This document shows, piece by piece, positions 49,781 through 57,048 of a DNA stretch of 64,000 nt. The stretch covers positions 3,286,001 to 3,350,000 of the forward strand of contig NZ_CP065958.1 of assembly GCF_041270065.1 (NCBI RefSeq), in the 5' to 3' direction. This DNA is from Streptomyces fradiae (GTDB taxonomy: Bacteria > Actinomycetota > Actinomycetes > Streptomycetales > Streptomycetaceae). The notes beneath the pieces are model-generated. The model was not told the origin of the DNA, searched no databases, and was given only the letters and a program-made list of their open reading frames with translations. Numbering within the stretch: position 1 is the first letter of the stretch; each line of letters opens with the position of its first letter. A program made the position numbers and the translations under genes.

Positions 49781-51695
49781 AGCGCTGGTTGTCGTACATC
49801 TCCTCGATCTCCTTCGCGAAGTCCCGCAGCACCGCCCGCCGTTTCAGCTTCAGCGACGGCGTCAGATGGCCGCTCGCCTCCGTCCACTCGGTGGACAGGA
49901 TCCGGAAGGCGCGGATCGACTCCGCCCGCGAGACCAGCCGGTTGGCGTCGTCGACGCCGCGCTGGACCACGGCGAGGAGCTCGGGGTCGCGGGCGAGTTC
50001 CCACAGCGCGAGGTGGTCCTTGTGCCGCATCCGGCGCCAGTGGAGCAGGCCCTCGTGGTCCAGGGTGACGAGCGCCGAGACGTACGGGCGGTCGTCGCCC
50101 AGGACCATGCACTGGGCGACCAGCGGGTGGGCGCGCAGCCAGTCCTCCAGCGGGGCGGGGGCCACGTTCTTGCCGGCGGAGGTGACGATCATGTCCTTCT
50201 TGCGGCCGGTGATCCGCAGATGGCCCTCGTCGTCGAGGGCGCCGAGGTCGCCCGTGGGGAACCAGCCGTCGTCGGTGTACGGCAGGGCGACCCCGCGCTG
50301 GGCGTCCCAGTAGCCGGCGAAGATGTGCCCGCCCTTGAGCCAGATCTCGCCGTCGCGGGCGATCCGTACGGCGGTGCCGGGCAGCGGGCGGCCGACGGTG
50401 CCGGGGCGGGGGCCGTGGAGCGGGGTGACGGTGGCCGCGGCGGTGGTCTCCGTCAGGCCGTACCCCTCGTACACCTCGATGCCCGCGCCGGAGTAGAACT
50501 CGGCGAGCCGGGCGCCGAGCGACGAGCCGCCGCTGATGATGTGCCGGACGCGGCCGCCGAGCGCGGCCCGGACGCGCTTGTAGACGAGCGGTTCGTAGAG
50601 GGCGTGGGCGGCGCGCAGCCCGAGGGTGGGGCGGGCGGCGGAGGCGGTGCTCCGGCCGTAGCGTTCGGCGATCGTGGCGGCGCGGTCGAAGGCGGCGGCG
50701 CGCCCGGCGCGTTCGGCGGTGGCGCGGGCGGTGTGGAAGACCTTCTCCAGGACGTAGGGGATGGCGAGGAGGAAGGTGGGCCGGAAGCCGGCGAGGTCGG
50801 CGAGGAGTTCGTCGCCCTCGACGCTCGGCGCGTGCCCGACCCGTACCCGGGCGCGGACGCAGCCGACGGCGACCATCCGGCCGAAGACGTGGGAGAGCGG
50901 CAGGAAGAGCAGAGTGGAGGCGGGCTCTTTGGTCGCCGATTTGGCCGCCGATCGGAACACCGGGTGGAGGAGCGCGACCGCGTTGTCGACCTCGGCGAAG
51001 AAGTTGGCGTGGGTGAGGGCGCAGCCCTTGGGGCGGCCGGTGGTGCCGGAGGTGTAGATGAGGGTGGCGAGGGTCTGCGGGGTGAGCAGTCCGCGGCGGG
51101 CGGTGACGGCCTCGTCGGCGACCCGGGCGCCGGCCTTGCGGAGCTGGTCGACGGCGCCGGTGTCGAGCACCCAGAGGTGTCCGAGGGAGGGCAGCTGGCG
51201 GCGTTCGTTCGAGACCAGGCGGGCCTGTGCGGCGTCCTCGACGACGCAGGCGGCGGCGCCGGAGTCCTGCAGGATCCAGCGGATCTGGTACGAGGACGAG
51301 GTGGGGTAGAGCGGGACGGTGACGAGTCCGGCGGCCCAGGCGGCGAAGTCGAGCAGGGTCCACTCGTAGCGGGTCCGGGCCATCAGCGCGAGCCGGTCGC
51401 CGGGGCGTAGGCCCTGGGCGACCAGCCCGCGGGCGACGGAGTGCACCTCGGCGGCGAAGGCGGCGGCGGTGACGTCGGTCCAGGTGCCGTCGGGGCCCTT
51501 GCGGGAGAAGAGCGCGGCGGTGGGTTCGGCGCGCGCGGTCTCGTACGGCAGGTCGGCGAGGGAGCCGCGGCGCGGCGGCGGCACGAGCGCGGGTACGGAG
51601 GCCTCCCGCACGACGCCGTCGACGCGGACCAGCTCGGGCTGAGGCTCGGTTGGCGGCTCGGGCGTGGGCCCGTGGGGTGGCTCGGGGACGGGCAC
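49779..51695 (-). CDS. Long-chain fatty acyl-CoA synthetase (FadD15-like)
   Basis: A 638-residue ANL-type ligase. It shows Y-T-S-G-T-T-G-R-P-K-G-C, S-H-V-F-G-R in the region typical of long-chain enzymes, Y-G-L-T-E-T-T-A-A, D-G-W-F-P-T-G-D-L-G and a C-terminal L-T-P-S-L-K-L-K-R. The size and V-P-L-Y-P-T-S-S-S motif are those of FadD15-type fatty-acid ligases. The GTG at 51695 has GAGGAG six bases upstream. An inverted repeat and a TetR gene lie directly upstream on the same strand, suggesting control by that TetR. It is not linked to the CTGACG palindromes. Confidence 0.92.
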   Translation of the reverse strand: MPVPEPPHGPTPEPPTEPQPELVRVDGVVREASVPALVPPPRRGSLADLPYETARAEPTAALFSRKGPDGTWTDVTAAAFAAEVHSVARGLVAQGLRPGDRLALMARTRYEWTLLDFAAWAAGLVTVPLYPTSSSYQIRWILQDSGAAACVVEDAAQARLVSNERRQLPSLGHLWVLDTGAVDQLRKAGARVADEAVTARRGLLTPQTLATLIYTSGTTGRPKGCALTHANFFAEVDNAVALLHPVFRSAAKSATKEPASTLLFLPLSHVFGRMVAVGCVRARVRVGHAPSVEGDELLADLAGFRPTFLLAIPYVLEKVFHTARATAERAGRAAAFDRAATIAERYGRSTASAARPTLGLRAAHALYEPLVYKRVRAALGGRVRHIISGGSSLGARLAEFYSGAGIEVYEGYGLTETTAAATVTPLHGPRPGTVGRPLPGTAVRIARDGEIWLKGGHIFAGYWDAQRGVALPYTDDGWFPTGDLGALDDEGHLRITGRKKDMIVTSAGKNVAPAPLEDWLRAHPLVAQCMVLGDDRPYVSALVTLDHEGLLHWRRMRHKDHLALWELARDPELLAVVQRGVDDANRLVSRAESIRAFRILSTEWTEASGHLTPSLKLKRRAVLRDFAKEIEEMYDNQR

Positions 51696-51730
51696 GTGCG
51701 GCTCCTCAGGGGGAGAACCGGACAGTAACC

Positions 51731-51744
51731 TTACTTCCGAGTAA
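51731..51744. promoter_or_regulatory. TTACT-TCCG-AGTAA inverted repeat
   Basis: Perfect 5-base arms in the 51-base gap between tetR and the acyl-CoA synthetase, 36 bases upstream of the latter's start. A plausible operator for the adjacent TetR; in many FadR-like systems ligand release follows acyl-CoA binding. Confidence 0.5.
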
Positions 51745-51746
51745 AT

Positions 51747-52370
51747 CTAGGGCGTGGAAAGGGTTTTGGACAGATCCGGCGCCAGGTCGGCAAGGCCTCG
51801 CCACACAAGCCCCATCAGCGTCTTCGCCGCCCGCTCCGGGGACACGCCGGCCCGCCCGTTCGCCCAGTTCGCCAGCGACTCCGCCGCCCCGACCAGTGCC
51901 TGCGCGATCCCCTCGGCATCGCACGGCTCCTGCGCGGCCGCCGCGACGAGCTCCGCCACGTACGCGATGATCCGGTCCCGCATCCGCTCGGCCTCGGTCG
52001 CGAACGGCTCGCCCTGCGCCCGCGCCTGCCGGCTCAGCACCGCCCAGGCGTCGGGGTGTCCGGCGGTGTGCGTGAAGAAGGCCAGCACCCCGGCCCACAG
52101 CCGCTCCTCGGCCGGACCGTCGCCCTCCACGGCGCCGGCCACCACCCGCAGCAGCGCCTCGGACTCGCGCCGGATGCACGCGGTGAACAGCTCTTCCTTG
52201 GAGTGCAGATAGAGATAGACCAGCGGCTTGGACACCCCCGCGAGCTCCGCGATCTCGTCCATCGACGCCGCCTGGTACCCCCGCCGCCCGAAGGTCAGCA
52301 CCGCCGCGTCCATCATCTGCCGCTCGCGCACCTCGCGCGGCAGCCTCCTCGTCCCCGCCACACCGGCCAC
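51747..52370 (-). CDS. TetR-family regulator of the acyl-CoA synthetase
   Basis: A 207-residue TetR regulator. The helix-turn-helix is clear (Y-Q-A-A-S-M-D-E-I-A-E-L-A-G-V-S-K-P-L-V-Y-L-Y-L-H-S-K-E-E-L, about residues 32-62). The C-terminal ligand domain is Ala-rich helical. The gene starts with GTG at 52370 and ends 51 bases before the synthetase start, so they are probably cotranscribed or partly coupled. The regulated ligand may be a long-chain acyl-CoA (inference from the neighbour). Confidence 0.9.
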   Translation of the reverse strand: MAGVAGTRRLPREVRERQMMDAAVLTFGRRGYQAASMDEIAELAGVSKPLVYLYLHSKEELFTACIRRESEALLRVVAGAVEGDGPAEERLWAGVLAFFTHTAGHPDAWAVLSRQARAQGEPFATEAERMRDRIIAYVAELVAAAAQEPCDAEGIAQALVGAAESLANWANGRAGVSPERAAKTLMGLVWRGLADLAPDLSKTLSTP

Positions 52371-52400
52371 CCTACGGGTACGGGTACGGGCCCGGGCACG

Positions 52401-52438
52401 CGTGAGGCCCGCGCCCCCGAAGGGGAACGGGCCTCACG
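52401..52438 (-). terminator. Terminator hairpin after the DAACS symporter gene
   Basis: CGTGAGGCCCG (52401-52411) pairs with CGGGCCTCACG (52428-52438); an inner CCCC-GAA-GGGG adds to the stem. It follows the minus-strand symporter by 25 bases. Confidence 0.8.
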
Positions 52439-52462
52439 ACGTTCGTCCGTACGATGCCGGGA

Positions 52463-53779
52463 TCAGGCGGCAGCGGAGACCGGGGTCTTCTGCTCGGCCG
52501 CGGGGACGTCCACCAGGTCGTCGACCGGGGAGGCCGAGGCGGACTCGTAGGCGGCGAGGTCCAGGATCTTCTCGCGGGCGGAGACGAGGACCGGGACCAG
52601 CGCCTGGCCGGCCACGTTGGTGGCGGTGCGCATCATGTCCAGGATCGGGTCGATCGCCATGAGGAGGCCGACGCCCTCCAGCGGGAGGCCGAGGGTGGAC
52701 AGGGTCAGGGTGAGCATGACCGTCGCGCCGGTGAGGCCGGCGGTGGCCGCCGAGCCGATGACCGAGACGAAGGCGATGAGCAGGTACTCCTTGACGCCCA
52801 GTTGCACGTCGAAGATCTGCGCGATGAAGATCGCGGCGAGCGCCGGGTAGATCGCGGCGCAGCCGTCCATCTTGGTGGTGGCGCCGAACGGCACGGAGAA
52901 GGAGGCGTACTCCTTCGGGACGCCGAGGCGCTCGGTGACCCGCTGGGTGACCGGCATGGTGCCGACCGAGGAGCGGGAGACGAAGGCCAGCTGGATGGCC
53001 GGCCAGGCGCCCTTGTAGAACTGGATCGGGTTCAGCTTGGCGACGGTCGCGAGCAGCAGCGGGTAGACGCCGAAGAGGACCAGGGCGCAGCCGATGTAGA
53101 CGTCGGCGGTGAAGGTGGCGTACTTGCCGATGAGGTCCCAGCCGTAGTTCACGATGGCGCGGCCGATGAGGCCGGCGGTGCCGATCGGGGCGAGCCGGAT
53201 GACCCACCACAGGGCCTTCTGCAGCAGTTCGAGGACGGACTCGGAGAGGGTGAGGATCGGCTGGGCCTTGGCGCCGAGCTTGAGGGCGGCGATGCCGGCG
53301 ACGGCGGCCATGAAGACGATCTGCAGGACGTTCAGCTCGGTGAAGGGCGTGATGACGTCCGTCGGGATGATGCCGGTGAGGAAGTCGATCCAGCTGCCCT
53401 GGTGCTCGGGGAGCTTGCCGTCCTTCGGGGTGAGGCCGGTGCCGGCCCCCGGGTTGGTGATCAGGCCGATCGCGAGGCCGATGGCGACCGCGATCAGCGA
53501 GGTGATCATGAACCAGACGAGGGTCTGCGCGGCGAGGCGGGCCGCGTTGTTGACCTTCCGCAGGTTGGTGATGGAGACGAGGATCGCGAAGAAGACGAGC
53601 GGGGCGACGGCCAGCTTGAGCAGCTGGACGAAGATGCCGCCGACCTGGCTCAGGGTCTCCTTGAGCCAGCCGACGTCCTGGCTGCGGGCGAGCCAGCCGA
53701 GCAGGACGCCGATGACGAGACCGGCGACGATCTGGGCCCAGAACGGGACCTTGGGTATACGCGCGGAAGACGCGGACAC
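52463..53779 (-). CDS. Dicarboxylate/amino acid:cation symporter (DAACS), possible cystine importer
   Basis: A 438-residue membrane protein of the DctA/GltP/TcyP family with about eight helices and two re-entrant loops. Signature regions are S-R-S-S-V-G-T-M-P-V-T (serine-rich hairpin), P-F-G-A-T-T-K-M-D-G-C-A-A, and D-P-I-L-D-M-M-R-T-A-T-N-V-x-G, with the substrate-binding Asp/Arg/Asn. Family members import C4-dicarboxylates, glutamate/aspartate or cystine with sodium or protons. The GTG at 53779 follows a GGAG sequence by eight bases. The cysteine-rich leader peptide gene just upstream points to a sulfur amino acid, so cystine is my preferred substrate (inference). Confidence 0.9.
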   Translation of the reverse strand: MSASSARIPKVPFWAQIVAGLVIGVLLGWLARSQDVGWLKETLSQVGGIFVQLLKLAVAPLVFFAILVSITNLRKVNNAARLAAQTLVWFMITSLIAVAIGLAIGLITNPGAGTGLTPKDGKLPEHQGSWIDFLTGIIPTDVITPFTELNVLQIVFMAAVAGIAALKLGAKAQPILTLSESVLELLQKALWWVIRLAPIGTAGLIGRAIVNYGWDLIGKYATFTADVYIGCALVLFGVYPLLLATVAKLNPIQFYKGAWPAIQLAFVSRSSVGTMPVTQRVTERLGVPKEYASFSVPFGATTKMDGCAAIYPALAAIFIAQIFDVQLGVKEYLLIAFVSVIGSAATAGLTGATVMLTLTLSTLGLPLEGVGLLMAIDPILDMMRTATNVAGQALVPVLVSAREKILDLAAYESASASPVDDLVDVPAAEQKTPVSAAA

Positions 53780-53867
53780 GGGCACACTCCACTGGTGCGT
53801 ATCGGGGAATACGGGACGGGGGTGCGGCACACACGCGCTCACGCGCGGGCCGCTGCATGATGCCGGA

Positions 53868-53975
53868 TCAGAAGGCGCGGCAACAGACCGCGGACATACA
53901 GCGGCACAGATCGACGTGCAGGCGCGCCACGAGCGGGGTGCTCGGGTCCTGGAGGAGGCGCACTGCGGTTGTCAT
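53868..53975 (-). CDS. 35-residue cysteine-rich putative leader peptide
   Basis: A tiny frame, too short for routine gene calling, starts with ATG at 53975 and encodes 35 residues. It contains H-V-D-L-C-R-C followed by S-A-V-C-C-R. The H-V-D-L-C-R core and clustered cysteines match the small leader peptides found upstream of sulfur-metabolism and transport genes in Streptomyces. Four Cys codons near the end would let a ribosome stall when cysteinyl-tRNA is scarce. The stop lies 88 bases before the symporter start. A -10 (TAACGT) seven bases before the ATG implies a leaderless message. Confidence 0.75.
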   Translation of the reverse strand: MTTAVRLLQDPSTPLVARLHVDLCRCMSAVCCRAF

Positions 53976-53982
53976 GGCGAGA

Positions 53983-54026
53983 ACGTTAACACCTGTACTT
54001 TGAGAACCTCAAAGCAGTTCTTTGAG
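53983..54026 (-). promoter_or_regulatory. Promoter with overlapping CTTTGAG inverted/direct repeats
   Basis: TAACGT (53983-53988 on the minus strand) forms a -10, and TTGAGG about 18 bases upstream a -35. The perfect repeat CTTTGAG-AAC-CTCAAAG (53998-54014) covers the -35, and a third CTTTGAG half-site follows at 54020-54026. This is a good operator candidate. Confidence 0.6.
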
Positions 54027-54071
54027 ATGGCCTGAGGCCAGAGGCCGTCTCAGCCTTCGGAACACAGAAAA

Positions 54072-54106
54072 CCCCTGGCTGGAGCCTTCGAAGCTCCCGC
54101 CAGGGG
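54072..54106 (-). terminator. Terminator of the DUF4229 gene
   Basis: Fourteen-base arms (54072-54085, 54093-54106) with one mismatch; on the minus strand the stem is followed by a TTTTCTGTGTT run, as in a Rho-independent terminator. Confidence 0.8.
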
Positions 54107-54134
54107 CGGAGATGTGAGGCTGCTTACGCAGTCT

Positions 54135-54401
54135 TTACGCGGCGTCCTCCGCCGAGCGGTTGGACTCCAGGCGGGTCTTCGCCCGGTCCACCTTCTCGAC
54201 GATCTGGACGCTCATGTCGTCCCGCTGCTTGCGCAGCAGCACGAAGCTGAGCGGCGCGGAGACGAGGAGCGAGAGCAGCAGGACCCAGAGGAAGTTGGAG
54301 TCGCCGAGGCCGCGCGGCAGCACGCCGACGTAGACCAGGCCCCACAGCGCCAGGAAGCTGCCGGCGAAGATGCCGAGGCGCATCAGGGTGTAGCGGAGCA
54401 T
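54135..54401 (-). CDS. DUF4229 small membrane protein
   Basis: An 88-residue protein with two hydrophobic segments (about 3-24 and 33-52) joined by a short loop with G-D-S-N-F-L-W, then a basic, charged tail (R-K-Q-R-D-D-M-S). This is the DUF4229 pattern. ATG at 54401 was chosen over a longer frame because it begins the family sequence. In actinomycetes such genes often lie beside menaquinone-biosynthesis genes, as here. Function unknown; a membrane accessory role is possible. Confidence 0.82.
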   Translation of the reverse strand: MLRYTLMRLGIFAGSFLALWGLVYVGVLPRGLGDSNFLWVLLLSLLVSAPLSFVLLRKQRDDMSVQIVEKVDRAKTRLESNRSAEDAA

Positions 54402-54488
54402 GTGCGTGTCCCTCCCATACCGGACGAGCGTCCCTCCAGTGAAGCACGGGGCCGGGCCCGGCCCGGGAGCGGGTCCGGTCACATCCCC

Positions 54489-54517
54489 TTGAGCGACCCA
54501 TCCGTAAGGGATAATCT
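54489..54517 (+). promoter_or_regulatory. Vegetative promoter giving a leaderless message
   Basis: TTGAGC (54489-54494), a 17-base spacer and TAATCT (54512-54517). The GNAT ATG begins seven bases after the -10, so transcription would start at or next to the A of the start codon. Confidence 0.6.
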
Positions 54518-54523
54518 CCGTCT

Positions 54524-55057
54524 ATGACCCTTACCTTTGAGCTGGATCCCGCCGTCGACCGCGCGCTGCGCGACGGCGTCATCGCCCTCTGGGCGGACGT
54601 GTCCAACGCGGGCGGCGCCGTCGGCTTCGTCCCGCCCGTGACGCCGGAGGAGATCCGGCCCGCGCTGCTCAAGCACCTGGTCGGGATGGCCGACGGCGGC
54701 ACGCGGCTGCTCGTCGGCCGGGACGGGGACGGCGAGGTCGCCGCGACCGCCTTCTACACGACCAACGGGCACCCACTGATGCGGCACTGGGTGTGGCTGT
54801 ACACGGTGATGGTGCACCCGAAGCACCAGGGCAAGGGGTACGGGCTCGACCTCATGGCGGCGGTCGAGGAGGCCGCCCGGACCGGCGAGGGCTTCGAGCA
54901 CGTCGAGGCGATCCGGCTCACCTGCCGGGGCGGCACCGGCGTCGACGCCTTCTACGCGCGGGCCGGCTACAAGGAGGTCGGACGCGTCCCGGCCGCCATC
55001 CGGGTGGCCCCGGGCGACGACCGCGACGACATCATCATGCTGCTCCAGCTGCGGTAG
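54524..55057 (+). CDS. GNAT acetyltransferase
   Basis: A 177-residue GNAT protein. The V-H-P-K-H-Q-G-K-G-Y-G-L-D-L-M CoA-binding loop and the G-V-D-A-F-Y-A-R-A-G-Y-K-E-V helix-strand are clear. A Trp-rich strand (H-W-V-W-L-Y-T-V-M-V) precedes the loop. The family acetylates amines using acetyl-CoA; the substrate is not evident. The ATG directly follows the -10 promoter element, so the message is probably leaderless. It converges with mqnE, with about 58 bases between the genes that contain a decayed GCATCAGAG repeat. Confidence 0.9.
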   Translation: MTLTFELDPAVDRALRDGVIALWADVSNAGGAVGFVPPVTPEEIRPALLKHLVGMADGGTRLLVGRDGDGEVAATAFYTTNGHPLMRHWVWLYTVMVHPKHQGKGYGLDLMAAVEEAARTGEGFEHVEAIRLTCRGGTGVDAFYARAGYKEVGRVPAAIRVAPGDDRDDIIMLLQLR

Positions 55058-55115
55058 CCCGTACCGCAGCGTCAGAGAAGCATCAGAGACGGATCAGAGC
55101 CGCATCGGAGGCGCG

Positions 55116-56279
55116 TCAGAGGCGCATCGGCTGCGGCGCCTCGCGGCGCTCCGCGTCCGGGCCCGGGTACTCGCGGATGATCTCGTAGCGCGTGTTGCGC
55201 TCGACCGGCCGGAATCCGGCGTCCTGAATCAGCTCCAGGAGGTCTTCCCGGGTCAGCTTGTTCGGGGTGCCGTAGTTGTCGGCGTCGTGCGTGATCTTGT
55301 ACTCGACGACCGAGCCGTCCATGTCGTCCGCGCCGTGCTGCAGCGCCAGCTGGGCGGTCTGCACGCCGTGCATGACCCAGAAGACCTTGACGTGCGGGAC
55401 GTTGTCGAAGAGCAGCCGGGAGACCGCGAAGGTCTTCAGGGCCTCGGCGCCGGTCGCCATCGTGGTGCGCGCCTGGAGCTTGTTGCGGACCTTGCCGTCC
55501 TGCATGTCGACGAAGTCGTGCTGGTAGCGCAGCGGGATGAAGACCTGGAAGCCGCCGGTCTCGTCCTGGAGCTCGCGCAGCCGCAGCACGTGGTCCACGC
55601 GGTGGCGCGGCTCCTCGATGTGCCCGTAGAGCATGGTCGAGGGGGTCTTCAGACCCTTCTCGTGCGCGAGCCGGTGGATCCGGGACCAGTCCTCCCAGTG
55701 GGTGTTGTGGTCCACGATGTGCTGCCGGACCTCCCAGTCGAAGATCTCGGCGCCGCCGCCGGTCAGCGACTCCAGACCGGCCTCGATCAGCTCGTCGAGG
55801 ATCTCCGAGGCCGTGAGGCCGGAGATGGTCTCGAAGTGGTGGATCTCGGTGGCGGTGAAGGCCTTGAGCGAGACGTTCGGCAGCGCCTTCTTCAGCTCGG
55901 AGAGCGAGCGCGGGTAGTAGCGCCAGGGCAGGTTGGGGTGCAGCCCGTTGACGATGTGGAGCTCGGTGAGGTTCTCGTTCTCCATCGCCTTCGCGAGGCG
56001 CACGGCCTCCTCGATGCGCATGGTGTACGCGTCCTTCTCGCCCGGCTTGCGCTGGAAGGAGCAGTAGGCGCAGGAGGCGGTGCAGACGTTGGTCATGTTG
56101 AGGTGCCGGTTGACGTTGAAGTGAACGACGTCGCCGTTCTTCCGCGTCCGCACCTCGTGGGCGAGGCCACCGAGCCAGGCCAGATCGTCCGACTCGTACA
56201 GGGCGATGCCGTCCTCACGGCTCAGCCGCTCGCCGGCGAGGACCTTCTGCTCCAGCTCACGCTTGAGCCCGACGTCCAT
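55116..56279 (-). CDS. mqnE: MqnE: aminofutalosine synthase (radical SAM)
   Basis: A 387-residue radical-SAM enzyme of the futalosine route to menaquinone. It joins the enolpyruvyl group of chorismate-derived 3-[(1-carboxyvinyl)oxy]benzoate with SAM to form aminofutalosine. The cluster motif C66-T-A-S-C70-A-Y-C73 is intact, and the surrounding N-x-T-N-V-C and H-x-V-N-G-L-H-P-N-L-P motifs match MqnE rather than MqnC. The ATG at 56279 was chosen as the natural start; the longer frame overlaps the AsnC gene. It lies 59 bases after the Lrp/AsnC gene on the same strand, so the regulator may control it. Menaquinone is the respiratory quinone of Streptomyces. Confidence 0.95.
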   Translation of the reverse strand: MDVGLKRELEQKVLAGERLSREDGIALYESDDLAWLGGLAHEVRTRKNGDVVHFNVNRHLNMTNVCTASCAYCSFQRKPGEKDAYTMRIEEAVRLAKAMENENLTELHIVNGLHPNLPWRYYPRSLSELKKALPNVSLKAFTATEIHHFETISGLTASEILDELIEAGLESLTGGGAEIFDWEVRQHIVDHNTHWEDWSRIHRLAHEKGLKTPSTMLYGHIEEPRHRVDHVLRLRELQDETGGFQVFIPLRYQHDFVDMQDGKVRNKLQARTTMATGAEALKTFAVSRLLFDNVPHVKVFWVMHGVQTAQLALQHGADDMDGSVVEYKITHDADNYGTPNKLTREDLLELIQDAGFRPVERNTRYEIIREYPGPDAERREAPQPMRL

Positions 56280-56338
56280 CACGGCCGCCTCCCTTGTTCT
56301 CCGACCTTTTCTCCGAAACAGGCCTGCCAACCGTACTC

Positions 56339-56794
56339 TCAGACCTCTTCGGGCAGATCCCCGACCCGGTTCTCCCACTTGGTGGAGAGCACGATCGTGG
56401 TGCGGGTGCGGGAGACGCCCTTGGTGCCGGAGAGCCGGCGGATGGTCTTCTCCAGGCCGTCGACGTCGTTGGCGCGGACCTTGAGCATGAAGGAGTCGTC
56501 GCCGGCGATGAACCAGCAGTCCTCGATCTCGGCCAGGTCCTTCAGGCGGCGGGCCACGTCCTCGTGGTCGGCGGCGTCGGAGAGCGAGATGCCGATGAGC
56601 GCGGTGACGCCGAGGCCGAGGGAGGCCGCGTCGACGGTGGCGCGGTAGCCGGTGATGACACCGGCGGCCTCCAGGCGGTTGATGCGGTCGGTCACGGAGG
56701 GGCCGGAGAGCCCGACGAGCCGGCCGAGTTCGGCGTACGAGGCGCGACCGTTCTCACGCAGGGCCTGGATGAGCTGCCTGTCCACGGCGTCCAT
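56339..56794 (-). CDS. Lrp/AsnC-family regulator
   Basis: A 151-residue regulator with an N-terminal winged helix (R-A-S-Y-A-E-L-G-R-L-V-G-L-S-G-P-S-V-T-D-R-I) and a C-terminal RAM/ferredoxin-like ligand domain. The G-D-D-S-F-M-L-K-V-R region is in the usual amino-acid-sensing part. It is the first gene of the mqnE-containing operon. An inverted repeat with TTAG/CTAA arms lies in the divergent promoter region, typical of autoregulation. Confidence 0.93.
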   Translation of the reverse strand: MDAVDRQLIQALRENGRASYAELGRLVGLSGPSVTDRINRLEAAGVITGYRATVDAASLGLGVTALIGISLSDAADHEDVARRLKDLAEIEDCWFIAGDDSFMLKVRANDVDGLEKTIRRLSGTKGVSRTRTTIVLSTKWENRVGDLPEEV

Positions 56795-56831
56795 AGGGAA
56801 ACACCTTCCATTGTCCAGCGGTACCGCGAGT

Positions 56832-56848
56832 TTAGGTATAGAATCTAA
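56832..56848. promoter_or_regulatory. TTAG-GTATAGAAT-CTAA inverted repeat
   Basis: Four-base arms flank an AT-rich centre in the divergent region between the Lrp/AsnC gene and the tiny basic-protein gene. It could serve as an Lrp autoregulatory site and contains TATAGAAT, usable as a -10. Confidence 0.45.
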
Positions 56849-56919
56849 GGTACACAGGGGCCGACACCCTGTGAATCTTTCAGTGGATCAAAGACGATCT
56901 TTCAGGAGTGGTGTTCACC

Positions 56920-57048
56920 GTGTACACGATCGAGATGGCCTACGCCCGTATGCGCGAGCTGCAGGACCTGGCCAACCGCTCGCGTGCCCACCAGCCGTCC
57001 GCCTCCAAGCGCGGTGCGAAGAAGCGCGCCGCCGCCAAGAAGCGCTAG
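56920..57048 (+). CDS. Tiny basic protein ending in a Lys/Arg/Ala tail
   Basis: A 42-residue frame starting with GTG at 56920 (Y-T-I-E-M-A-Y-A-R-M-R-E-L-Q-D-L-A-N-R-S). An AGGAG site lies 11 bases upstream; a GTG nine bases earlier is possible but too close to it. The C-terminal 15 residues are Lys/Arg/Ala-rich (K-K-R-A-A-A-K-K-R), suggesting nucleic-acid or membrane binding. It appears conserved at this spot beside the futalosine genes in Streptomyces from memory. Its stop codon shares the CTAG with the stop of the convergent ubiX-like gene. Confidence 0.7.
   Translation: MYTIEMAYARMRELQDLANRSRAHQPSASKRGAKKRAAAKKR

Noticed and set aside
54072..54106. Hairpin considered as a tRNA or structured RNA
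   Set aside because: No cloverleaf arms; single stem with U-run is a terminator.
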